A stretch of 64,000 bases of DNA, taken from Evansella cellulosilytica DSM 2522. Its GTDB lineage: Bacteria; Bacillota; Bacilli; Bacillales; Salisediminibacteriaceae. The stretch spans positions 4,588,001 to 4,652,000 of the forward strand of contig NC_014829.1 in assembly GCF_000177235.2 (NCBI RefSeq), written 5' to 3'. The position numbers and the translations under genes were made by a program. Each line of letters opens with the position of its first letter. Positions within the stretch are counted from its first letter, which is position 1. Positions 9,755 through 17,607 of this stretch are shown here, piece by piece. Under the pieces are notes generated by a model. That model saw nothing but the letters and a program-made list of their open reading frames with translations. It had not been told where the DNA came from and did no database searches.

Positions 9755-10735
9755 TTATAGGTGTGGGGATGGTTTTCCAAATAAATATCCTTGAAACAAT
9801 TCATATCCTATCTTTTTCAACCATTGATAGTCGTTTGTTTCCTCTACACCTTCTGCTAAAGGTGTGGCTCCTATCTCTTTGGCCTTTTGTAAAAACTTTT
9901 TAGCCACCTGTTGTTTCTTCTCATCTTCAAAAACTCCTTGTACATATTGCATGTCTAGCTTCATATACTGTGGTGAAATATCCTCCAGCATTGTATAAGT
10001 GTTATAACCTTCACCTACATCATCCAATGCATACTCGAATCCTTTTTCTTTGTAGTAAGACAGTATTGTTTTCAAGTGAGCAATATCATCAACTTTCTCC
10101 GTTTCTACTACTTCGAATACTAATTGGTGGGGATCCAGGTTTAATTCGCTGGCTAACTTTACTGTTGAACGTAGACAGAACTCCGGTGAGTAAATCGACG
10201 TCGGAAGAAAGTTAATAAATGCTTTTTTATCTTGTATTCTGGCTGCAAACTTCACTGCTGTCATTCTACATAATTTATCTAATGCATATAAACGCCCTCT
10301 TTTTCTTGCAGCGTCAAAAATCTCACCAGGATATATTAAACTTCCATCTTCTTTCTGAAATCTTGCCAAAATTTCATATCCAAATATCTCTTCTTCTTGA
10401 TTTACAATTGGTTGAAAATAACAAGTAAGACGTTCATTTTCAATTACGTCATCAATCCACCTTAACTTGTATGCTTCTTTAATCTCTAAAAACGGACGCC
10501 ACTCTCCACCATTCGTTCGAAAAGATACATGATGTGCGGGCATATGATCCATGATGAAATCAAATAGGTCAATTACTCCTGTCTCCTCTAGCTTGATAAT
10601 ATTACTTGCAAAGGAGACTTTAAAATTATTACGCCTAAAGTGCTCTACAACTTCACCAATGAAAGATACATTCTCATCCCCATCAATTTTAATTTCATAA
10701 ATCACTTCATCTATTAAACAACTTTTACATGTCAT
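9755..10735 (-). CDS. EAL-domain protein (cyclic-di-GMP phosphodiesterase type)
   Basis: The C-terminal two thirds form an EAL domain, which in active members cleaves cyclic di-GMP. The signature is YEILARF (about residue 124, EIL in place of EAL). Other catalytic-site motifs are FINFLP, the metal-binding DDVGEGYN (DDFG equivalent), KLDMQYV and AEGVEE. The first 90 residues form an unassigned sensory-like region with a CKSC motif at its very start. No membrane segment is seen, so it is cytoplasmic. AGGA lies 8 bases before the ATG. The metal ligands look complete, so activity is plausible. Confidence 0.85.
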   Translation of the reverse strand: MTCKSCLIDEVIYEIKIDGDENVSFIGEVVEHFRRNNFKVSFASNIIKLEETGVIDLFDFIMDHMPAHHVSFRTNGGEWRPFLEIKEAYKLRWIDDVIENERLTCYFQPIVNQEEEIFGYEILARFQKEDGSLIYPGEIFDAARKRGRLYALDKLCRMTAVKFAARIQDKKAFINFLPTSIYSPEFCLRSTVKLASELNLDPHQLVFEVVETEKVDDIAHLKTILSYYKEKGFEYALDDVGEGYNTYTMLEDISPQYMKLDMQYVQGVFEDEKKQQVAKKFLQKAKEIGATPLAEGVEETNDYQWLKKIGYELFQGYLFGKPSPHL

Positions 10736-10774
10736 AAGTTTATCCTGCTTTCTCTTATTAGTAAGCTGGCTAAA

Positions 10775-11047
10775 GGGGACGGTTCTTCCTTGCCTTCTAT
10801 GTTTATTATAATAGAGTAAAAGGTACTGACTGGCTACCCTTCTCGGACGTCTATTTTTTACCGATTAACAATGGTGGAAAGTTATTGTTTATTAATTGGA
10901 AAACGAGAACTGTCCGGTACCCGTGGAAGTTTACTTATGTTTAGTGGGAGAACTTATAAAAATAAGGTTCACACATCGAACGGAGCCATTGCCATTGAGT
11001 TTATTGGCACGGAAAAAGTTGCTCTGTACTTTTTCAGCGGTCTCTAA
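10775..11047. repeat. Divergent copy of the nested dispersed repeat
   Basis: It begins with GGGGACGGTTCTTCCTTGCC, continues with a GGAAAACGAGAACTGTCCGG block, and ends with ACTTTTTCAGCGGTCTC, in the same order as the elements at 9.4 and 12.6 kb. The GC-rich core of those copies is missing and replaced by an AT-rich segment. Confidence 0.65.
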
Positions 11048-11167
11048 GTGTCTCCGACATTCATATTTCCCCCAATCAGTAATTTTTGGTAGAATTAAAT
11101 TTAGAAAGTTTTGAAATCTATTAGGTTAACCTCCTAATAAATAAAAATCGTGAACAGGCGGAATGCT

Positions 11168-12418
11168 ATGTTGGGTTTACAGGAACTTTTATTAAATTTT
11201 CTTTTTTTAATTGTTTTCTTACTTTTTATACCTATTATTTCCGAATTAAATTGCAAATTAATGACGTACCGTAAGAAAAAATGGATATATATCATATCCG
11301 CTTCATTAGCCATTATTAGTTGCATGTCCTTTCCTATACCTGTAATGGACGGTTATTTTTTTGATTTAAGATTAGTAGCACTTACAATAGCTGGATTATA
11401 TGGTGGTATTCCATCTATTCTTATATTAGGTGGCGTTATTATCATTTGTCGCTTCATAATTGGTGGTTTAGGTGCAACAGCTACAATCATTGTCATCACT
11501 TTATTAACAATTTTATTAAGTACAATGTACAAATCTTTTAATCAATCTACACGTACAAAAAAAGTAATACTAGGAACTGCGCTTTCTCTAACAGCTGCAA
11601 TTTTAGCATTGTTAAACTCCATTTTCATTTTCAGTATGCCATTTAGTGCCACGCTTTTTTTCTTATACATCATACTTACAATAATCTCAACAGCATTGCT
11701 TATTTATTTTTCTGAAGTTTTCAATGAAAGTCTTTTTATCAATAAGCGACTAGCTAAAGCAGAAAAATTGGAAGTAGTAAGTCATCTTGCATCTTCTGTA
11801 TCACATGAAGTTAGAAATCCACTCACTGTTGTAAAAGGCTTTTTGCAATTAATGATGCAAAATGATTTACCCGATAGTCAAAGAAAAGGTTATTTAAAAA
11901 TTGCTATTGATGAAGTTAATCGGGCAAATGAAATAATTAGTGATTATTTAACTTTTGCAAAACCTGCCCCTGAAAATGTAAAAACATTGAATATAAAAGA
12001 AGAGATACAACACACCCTTAACCTCATTTTACCGTTAGCCAATATGAAAGGGGTTAAAGTAGAAACCGAATTAGAGGAAGTATACACTAAAGGTGATGAC
12101 CAACTTTTCCAACAATGTTTATTGAATATAACAAAAAACTGTATTGAGGCAATGCCCGCCACAGGCACGCTTAAAATAAATGCAGAAATAACGAATGAAC
12201 AAATTATGCTAATAATATCTGATAATGGTAAAGGCATGACGAAAGAACAACTAGCACGTTTAGGCGAACCTTACTTTACAACTAAAGGAAGTGAAGGCAC
12301 CGGTCTCGGAATGATGGTAGCCATCAAGATAATAGCGTCAATGAATGGAAAGCTAAGTGTAAAAAGCGAAGTTAATAAAGGAACAAACTTTTACATTCGC
12401 CTACCTTATTTGAAGTAA
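11168..12418 (+). CDS. Membrane sensor histidine kinase
   Basis: This 416-residue kinase has six membrane helices in the first 190 residues that resemble the 5TMR-LYT type sensor seen in LytS and sporulation kinase KinB. A dimerisation/phosphoacceptor domain follows with SHEVRNPL (His about 213), then an ATPase domain with the N box (NITKNCIEAM), G1 (DNGKGM), F (PYFTTK) and G2 (GTGLGM). No response regulator gene is adjacent, which fits orphan kinases of the sporulation phosphorelay type. ATG at 11168 is chosen because AGGCGG precedes it. The KinB-like role is inference. Confidence 0.85.
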   Translation: MLGLQELLLNFLFLIVFLLFIPIISELNCKLMTYRKKKWIYIISASLAIISCMSFPIPVMDGYFFDLRLVALTIAGLYGGIPSILILGGVIIICRFIIGGLGATATIIVITLLTILLSTMYKSFNQSTRTKKVILGTALSLTAAILALLNSIFIFSMPFSATLFFLYIILTIISTALLIYFSEVFNESLFINKRLAKAEKLEVVSHLASSVSHEVRNPLTVVKGFLQLMMQNDLPDSQRKGYLKIAIDEVNRANEIISDYLTFAKPAPENVKTLNIKEEIQHTLNLILPLANMKGVKVETELEEVYTKGDDQLFQQCLLNITKNCIEAMPATGTLKINAEITNEQIMLIISDNGKGMTKEQLARLGEPYFTTKGSEGTGLGMMVAIKIIASMNGKLSVKSEVNKGTNFYIRLPYLK

Positions 12419-12593
12419 TGGCAAATGGGGACAGTTCTTGCTTGCCGAGTACTAGGTGTTTAATTATAAACTTCCTAGATCGTACTTGATTTGTATACAT
12501 AATTACGTTTTATTTTTGCAATAAAATTATGTTTTAATGCATTCCAGAGTGATGATGTATCTCCTCATGATTGCATAAGTGATCGCCAAAAGG

Positions 12594-12939
12594 AAGACGG
12601 TTCTCATTTGTCAGAAATAATTGTAGAATACGTACATAATTAATTGGCAAATGAGAACCGTCCGGAACCAGTGAAAAAGTACTTTCATTTTAAGTATAGA
12701 CTAATAAATATAAAGTTATCTGAATATAGAAGTTGATGAGACCTTTGCAAACTCGCTTTCCGCGGGCGGCTGGTGAGCCTCCTTGATGCTTTGCATCTAC
12801 GTAGTCTCACCCCTGCCTTTTCTCCCGCAGGAGTCTCGCTTGCTCCGGTCTCATCAACCTATTCTATAATCAGATATATTGAATATTAATACAATAAAAT
12901 ATCAAGGTTTCTACTTTTTCAGCGGTCTCGAACCGTCCC
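12594..12939. repeat. Nested palindromic dispersed repeat, copy 2
   Basis: It has the same layout as the copy at 9396-9742 and is highly similar across about 345 bases: the GACGGTTCTCATTTG hairpin, CCGGAACCAGTGAAAAAGTAC, the GC-rich core with CGCTTTCCGCGGGCGGCTGG and CTCCCGCAGGAGTCTCGCTT, then ACTTTTTCAGCGGTCTCG and AACCGTCCC. Both copies are in the same orientation. Confidence 0.75.
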
Positions 12940-12964
12940 GATTAACTTAAAACAATAGAAAAAA

Positions 12965-12992
12965 GACCGTATTCGATAGAATACGACCTCCT
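12965..12992 (-). terminator. Terminator of the YeeE-type transporter gene
   Basis: Read on the minus strand, GGTCGTATTC and GAATACGGTC form a stem around a TATC loop, followed by a run of T residues. It sits just past the stop codon. Confidence 0.85.
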
Positions 12993-12998
12993 TCGTTC

Positions 12999-14246
12999 TT
13001 AACAGAAGTTATCAGTAGATTTAGGATTTTTCAACCCAAATAGTGGGCGAATAAACAGAGCAATATATGTTCCTATCATCGCAAATATCATCCAAACCCA
13101 ACCGTGAACACTAAACGATGCTATACCACCGAAATAAGCTCCGATGTTACATCCGTATGCAAGCCTTGCACCATATCCCATTAATAATCCACCAATTAAT
13201 GAGGCCATGATGATCTTAAATGGAATTTTCTTTTTAAAACTTAATATTCCACCTGCTGCAGCTGCCATAAATGCGCCCGCTATAACTCCGAAGTTCATCA
13301 CACTTGTTGTTTCTTGGAAAACTGATTGTTCAAGCTGAATCTCTCGGCCGCCAGACCAGTACCCCCATTGCAATACATCAATTCCAATAAATTGAGCAAT
13401 TTTTGATCCCCATAGAGCAAATGCCCCCGTAACACCCCATGGAGCACCACTGACCATTAACGTTAAAGCATTAAAAACAGCTAAAATGACTGCTGCCACC
13501 CATAAAGGCCAAGCACCACGAATAATTTTTTTCCAGCCTGCTGCTGTCGGAAGTACTGCCATTTTTGGAGAGCGACGTCTCTTCGCTACAATAATCGTTA
13601 GTAAAATGATTCCTCCGAAAATTGCTAATTGCAATATCCATGCACCAATAAAACCTAAACTAGTATCCTCAGCAAGTGAAATTGGAGGTAAGTTAGGTGC
13701 TGTTACTGTCCAAAACTCAAAGTGCCAAGCACCGAACACAGAACCAATAATAAAGCCAATTAGAACAATAATGGCAGACGTTCGACCACCACCAATTTGG
13801 TATAACGCTCCCGAAGCACAGCCATTTCCAAGCTGCATACCAATACCAAACAAGAAAGAACCAACAATAACACTTGTTCCAACTGGAGAAACATATCCTG
13901 ATGGATCAACACCAAAAAACCCAATTCCCAAATGTAAAATTGGTGCAAATAAAGTAATTGCGACTGCCAACATAATCATATGCGCACGTAAAGCCTCACC
14001 ATTTCCAACGGCCATAAATCGGCGAAACGCTGACGTAAACCCGAATCGAGCGTGAAAAAGCGTGTATCCTAATATAAGTCCAAATGATAAAAGAATCAAC
14101 ATTTGTAAGCCAGCAATTGTGTATGTGACCACACCTAAAATAATAAATGCGATAAATCCAATAATAAATTGATTCAACTGCATAGGTGGTAATGGTGTTT
14201 CAGTTTGGACATTCGTTTTCTGTTCTTTTAATGACTGCAAAGCCAT
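12999..14246 (-). CDS. YeeE/YedE-family sulfur-compound transporter
   Basis: This 415-residue protein has about ten membrane helices and two copies of the YeeE/YedE (Sul_transp) unit. The signature cysteine-containing loops are GNGCASGALYQIGGG (about residues 140-155) and GYGARLAYGCNIGAYFGG (about 360-378). Characterised YeeE proteins import thiosulfate through such conserved cysteines. The thiosulfate substrate is inferred from family; tellurite or other sulfur compounds are alternatives. No rhodanese or TusA gene is adjacent. The start has AGGTGATTGG before ATG, and it sits in the cytoplasmic membrane. Confidence 0.85.
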   Translation of the reverse strand: MALQSLKEQKTNVQTETPLPPMQLNQFIIGFIAFIILGVVTYTIAGLQMLILLSFGLILGYTLFHARFGFTSAFRRFMAVGNGEALRAHMIMLAVAITLFAPILHLGIGFFGVDPSGYVSPVGTSVIVGSFLFGIGMQLGNGCASGALYQIGGGRTSAIIVLIGFIIGSVFGAWHFEFWTVTAPNLPPISLAEDTSLGFIGAWILQLAIFGGIILLTIIVAKRRRSPKMAVLPTAAGWKKIIRGAWPLWVAAVILAVFNALTLMVSGAPWGVTGAFALWGSKIAQFIGIDVLQWGYWSGGREIQLEQSVFQETTSVMNFGVIAGAFMAAAAGGILSFKKKIPFKIIMASLIGGLLMGYGARLAYGCNIGAYFGGIASFSVHGWVWMIFAMIGTYIALFIRPLFGLKNPKSTDNFC

Positions 14247-14568
14247 CCAATCACCTCATATCTTATAAAAATAGTCGGAATTACTATGATATTATAATTC
14301 ATTTTATTAATATAGTAAATATAAAAATAAAGTTTCCTAGAATGGAATAATTTGTAGGCCTTCAAATCACGAGCTTGAAGAAGTAGTGACAAGTAGCTAT
14401 CTTCTAAAGAGACTATTTAAATATAGTTTACAAAACGGAGGAAACGTAAAATAATATGCTTTTTTAATGACTATGCAAAAAATAATTAACAAATTATACA
14501 TATTTTATGGAAAAGCAATCATGTAATGTTGTATAGAATGTACTTATAAATATGAAAGGTTGTGACCT
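14247..14568. other. Intergenic stretch without a recognised feature
   Basis: AT-rich divergent promoter region between the YeeE-type gene and the NERD gene. I see no further gene or repeat in it. Confidence 0.5.
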
Positions 14569-15477
14569 ATGATTCTTAAGAAGAGGTTTGAGTCGGATGA
14601 ATTACTCATTTTACGTTATTTAAATAGACGAATAAAGTTAAATGAGAAGGACAAGTTTCGCTATTTAAATCTTGAAAAAGGATTCGAAGGTGAAATCAAA
14701 TTTGATCAACTAATCGAAAATATTCAAGAAGAAAGACTAATTCTAAATGATTTGTTATTAGAAGTTAATAATTCATATTTTCAAATTGATACGTTGATTA
14801 TTTCACAGGGGATTATTTATCTTATTGATATAAAAAATTTTGAAGGCGATTGTTACATGGAATCTGATAAAATATTTTCTGTAAAAACACGATGGGAATA
14901 TAAGAATCCCATTAACCAGTTAAAAAGAAGTGAAACTCTCTTCTCCCAACTACTTAGGATCCTCAAATGTAATTATCTTGTTGAATCGACCGCTATTTTT
15001 ATCAATCCTCATTTTACCCTATATCAAGCTTCCATGGATAATTCTATTATACTTCCATCCCAAGTAAATCGTTTTATATCTAATTTAAACAATGTGCCTT
15101 CTAAGCTAACTAATAGTGACAAACAATTAGCGAAAAAGTTACTATCATTACATCATCCAAAGACCCCTTTCTCTTTACCTCCTAGCTATCATTATGATCA
15201 GTTACAAAAAGGCGTTTATTGTAATAAATGTATCTCCTATTATATGTCAATTGAAAAGTATAACTTTGTTTGCGGTAATTGCGGGGAACGTGAAAAAATA
15301 AGCAAAGTCATTCTTCGTCATATTAACGAATTCAAACTGCTATTACCAGGACAAAAAATTACTACTAAAATCATTTCTGAATGGTGCAATACAGAATTAA
15401 ATAGAAGGACAATTTGTAGGGTATTAAAGAACAACTTTGAAGCAGTTGGAAAGACAAAAGAAACATATTATAGATAA
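14569..15477 (+). CDS. NERD-domain protein (nuclease-related)
   Basis: Residues about 25-140 match the NERD domain, a predicted restriction-endonuclease-like fold found in many Bacillaceae. The core is LLEVNNSYFQIDTLIIS followed by IYLIDIKNFEGD, giving D-x(n)-D-x-K type putative catalytic residues. A zinc-ribbon follows, with pairs CNKC and CGNC at about residues 218-240. The last 50 residues (KKITTKIISEWCNTELNRRTICRVLKNNF) look like a winged-helix or HTH DNA-binding part. This suggests a DNA-acting protein, but substrate and role are unknown. It ends shortly before the tandem hairpin array. Confidence 0.8.
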   Translation: MILKKRFESDELLILRYLNRRIKLNEKDKFRYLNLEKGFEGEIKFDQLIENIQEERLILNDLLLEVNNSYFQIDTLIISQGIIYLIDIKNFEGDCYMESDKIFSVKTRWEYKNPINQLKRSETLFSQLLRILKCNYLVESTAIFINPHFTLYQASMDNSIILPSQVNRFISNLNNVPSKLTNSDKQLAKKLLSLHHPKTPFSLPPSYHYDQLQKGVYCNKCISYYMSIEKYNFVCGNCGEREKISKVILRHINEFKLLLPGQKITTKIISEWCNTELNRRTICRVLKNNFEAVGKTKETYYR

Positions 15478-15610
15478 ATTACTATTGGAAAATGTATAAA
15501 AGCGTATGGTATCATCAACAACATGTTTTTTACTGATTTAAGTTTCTGATTTGCTTACATTCTCGATTCTTCATACTATCAGTGAGTGTTTCTGAGAAGC
15601 TTTATCATTT

Positions 15611-16452
15611 CTGTCTGATTGCTTCTCTTTTTCGGACAGAGTTCCTTGTTCATTACTCAACTCTGTCCAATTGCTTCTCTTTTTCGGACAGAGTTCTTTG
15701 TTTCTTATTCAACTCTGTCTGATTGCTTCTCTCTTTCGGACAGAGTTCCTTGTTTATTATTCAACTCTGTCTGATTGCTTCTCTTTTTCGGACAGAGTTC
15801 CTTGTTTATTATTCAACTCTGTCTGATTGCTTCTCTTTTTCGGACAGAGTTCCTTGTTCATTATTCTACTCTGTCCGATTGCTTCTCTTTTTCGGACAGA
15901 GTTCCTTGTTTATTATTCAACTCTGTCTGATTGCTTCTCTTTTTCGGACAGAGTTCCTTGTTCATTACTCAACTCTGTCTGATTGCTTCTCTTTTTCGGA
16001 CAGAGTTCCTTGTTCATTACTCAACTCTGTCTGATTGCTTCTCTTTTTCGGACAGATTTCCTTGTTCATTATTCTACTCTGTCTGATTGCTTCTCTTTTT
16101 CGGACAGAGTTCCTTGTTTATTATTCAACTCTGTCTGATTGCTTCTCTTTTTCGGACAGAGTTCCTTGTTTCTTATTCAACTCTGTCTGATTGCTTCTCT
16201 TTTTCGGACAGAGTTCCTTGTTTATTACTCAACTCTGTCCAATTGCTTCTCTTTTTCGGACAGAGTTCCTTGTTCATTACTCAACTCTGTCCAATTGCTT
16301 CTCTTTTTCGGACAGAGTCTCTTGCTCATTACTCAACTCTGTCCGATTGCTTCTCTTTTTCGGACAGAGTTCCTTGTTCATTACTCAACTCTGTCTGTAT
16401 CATTCTCTTTTCCAGACAGATACCCTTGTTCATTCATTACTCAACTCTGTCC
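15611..16452. repeat. Tandem array of 16 palindromic 52-bp units
   Basis: The motif CGGACAGA recurs at 15633, 15685, 15737 and so on up to 16361, exactly every 52 bases; a sixteenth, degraded unit is at 16413. Within each unit CGGACAGAGTT pairs with AACTCTGTCCG (or TG variant) across a loop of about 15 bases, so the array can fold as a row of hairpins. Between hairpins lies ATTGCTTCTCTTTTT. Because 52 is not a multiple of three, all three frames stay open for long stretches, but no ribosome site or start supports coding. Confidence 0.9.
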
Positions 16453-16507
16453 GAACCCTAAAAAGTGCGAATTAATTATTGCAAATGAGAACCGTCCCTA
16501 ATAGTGT

Positions 16508-16672
16508 TTATCTTTTGATAGCACTACCAATGAGGGAAATGATAAACAATACGACGAAAATATAGAATATAAATTTAGCAATTTCAATTGCTGCACCAGC
16601 TATTCCAATAAAGCCGAAGAATGCTGCTATAATTGCAATGATAAAAAATATAATTGACCATCTTAACATCAT
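16508..16672 (-). CDS. DUF1328-type small membrane protein (YtjA-like)
   Basis: This 54-residue protein has two hydrophobic helices and the family pattern of DUF1328: [20 protein letters not shown], then [21 protein letters not shown]. Function is unknown; relatives are stress-induced in several bacteria. The start is set at 16672 because the SigB-type promoter ends at about 16705, so the longer frame to 16705 would begin upstream of the likely transcription start. AAAGG precedes the chosen ATG. It is a single gene. Confidence 0.8.
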   Translation of the reverse strand: MMLRWSIIFFIIAIIAAFFGFIGIAGAAIEIAKFIFYIFVVLFIISLIGSAIKR

Positions 16673-16704
16673 ACCAACGCCTTTCTTTGTTTGTATACAT
16701 TTCA

Positions 16705-16729
16705 ATACCCACCATTTTGTGAGGTAAAC
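16705..16729 (-). promoter_or_regulatory. SigB-type general stress promoter
   Basis: On the minus strand GTTTAC (16724-16729), a spacer of 13 bases, then GGGTAT (16705-16710). This matches the SigB consensus GTTTAA-N12-14-GGGTAT with one difference. It points at the DUF1328 gene. Confidence 0.7.
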
Positions 16730-16999
16730 ATGTTATAAAAAGTCGTCAGATCATGACGTACATTCTAATATTGCTTTACACTGAACATGCTGCCCTCTCA
16801 TTTATAACTTTGTTTCTTCCACATCCTTCTCGCTTGAAAACATAATAATCTGCTCTGCTCCCTTATTCTTGTCCCAACCCTAAAAAGTTCAGATTCATAA
16901 ACAGTGACTGAAAATTATAAGGACATAAGACAAATACCCAGCCAAATAGGCTACTTAAGCATATCCTTTAGTGTATGAAATTATTAGGAGGGGTTTGTT

Positions 17000-17386
17000 T
17001 TGACAATTGGTTATTCATATCACCGTTACCCTGAAGCAATGAATCAGGAATTAATTGATGGTAATGATCAACGAATTTTAAGTCCTGGATTTGGAGTAGG
17101 TAGTCCTGGTCTTGGAGTAGGTAGTCCTGGACTTGGAGTAGGTAGTCCTGGACTTGGAGTAGGAAGGCCAGGATTTGGTTATGGCAGACCGGGCTATGGG
17201 GTTGGAAGACCTGGTTTCGGTTATGGTAGACCAGGCTATGGGATTGGTAGACCTGGGGTTGGAGTTGGATTGGGATTAGGATTTTTAGGAGGACTTGCTA
17301 CTGGGGCACTTTTAGCACCAAGACCTGGTATTGGATACTATTACCCACCTTATCCTTATTATCCACCTTACCCATACTACCGTTAA
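17000..17386 (+). CDS. Glycine-rich repeat protein, possibly surface or coat related
   Basis: The 128 residues contain a short polar N-terminus (YSYHRYPEAMNQELIDGNDQ), then about ten repeats of a G-x-G-x-P-G-x-G type unit (GVGSPGLGVGSPGLG, then GRPGFGYGRPGYG), a hydrophobic stretch (LGFLGGLATGALLA) and a tyrosine/proline tail (YYPPYPYYPPYPYYR). Start is TTG with TAGGAGGGG upstream. Low-complexity Gly/Pro/Tyr proteins of this kind occur in spore coats and cell surfaces; that role is a guess. The repeats are near-identical at DNA level, so copy number may vary. Confidence 0.65.
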   Translation: MTIGYSYHRYPEAMNQELIDGNDQRILSPGFGVGSPGLGVGSPGLGVGSPGLGVGRPGFGYGRPGYGVGRPGFGYGRPGYGIGRPGVGVGLGLGFLGGLATGALLAPRPGIGYYYPPYPYYPPYPYYR

Positions 17387-17559
17387 AAAACATAGTAAAA
17401 CGGAGAGCCAATTCTTTGGTACTTCGTTTTTTTACTAATAGGGACGGATCTCCTTTGCCTTTTAAACTACAAATTTTTCAATGATGAAGTTGGTTAACTA
17501 GACCCGTTTTAGTTACTTTTAGAATCTCCACAATTTTATACAACATTACTACAACCACA

Positions 17560-17596
17560 AAAAACAAGCATAAAGAACATTCTCCATGCTTGTTCG
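17560..17596 (-). terminator. Terminator of the ABC exporter operon
   Basis: On the minus strand AACAAGCAT and ATGCTTGTT form the stem, followed by TTTTTT. It sits just past the permease stop codon. Confidence 0.85.
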
Positions 17597-17607
17597 TAAG
17601 AACCGAA

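Larger units (their letters stand above)
12419..12998. other. Intergenic stretch occupied by a dispersed repeat
   Basis: No gene is supported. The main content is the nested repeat at 12594-12939. A further end-like fragment, GGGGACAGTTCTTGCTTGCC, lies at about 12427. Confidence 0.6.

Noticed and set aside
15611-16452. CRISPR array
   Set aside because: The units are contiguous and nearly identical throughout, with no unique spacers, and no cas genes are in the window.
15723-16501. Several 90-125 codon frames in the 52-bp array
   Set aside because: They are the same repeat read in three frames. A 52-base unit keeps all frames open by chance; no ribosome site or sensible start exists.
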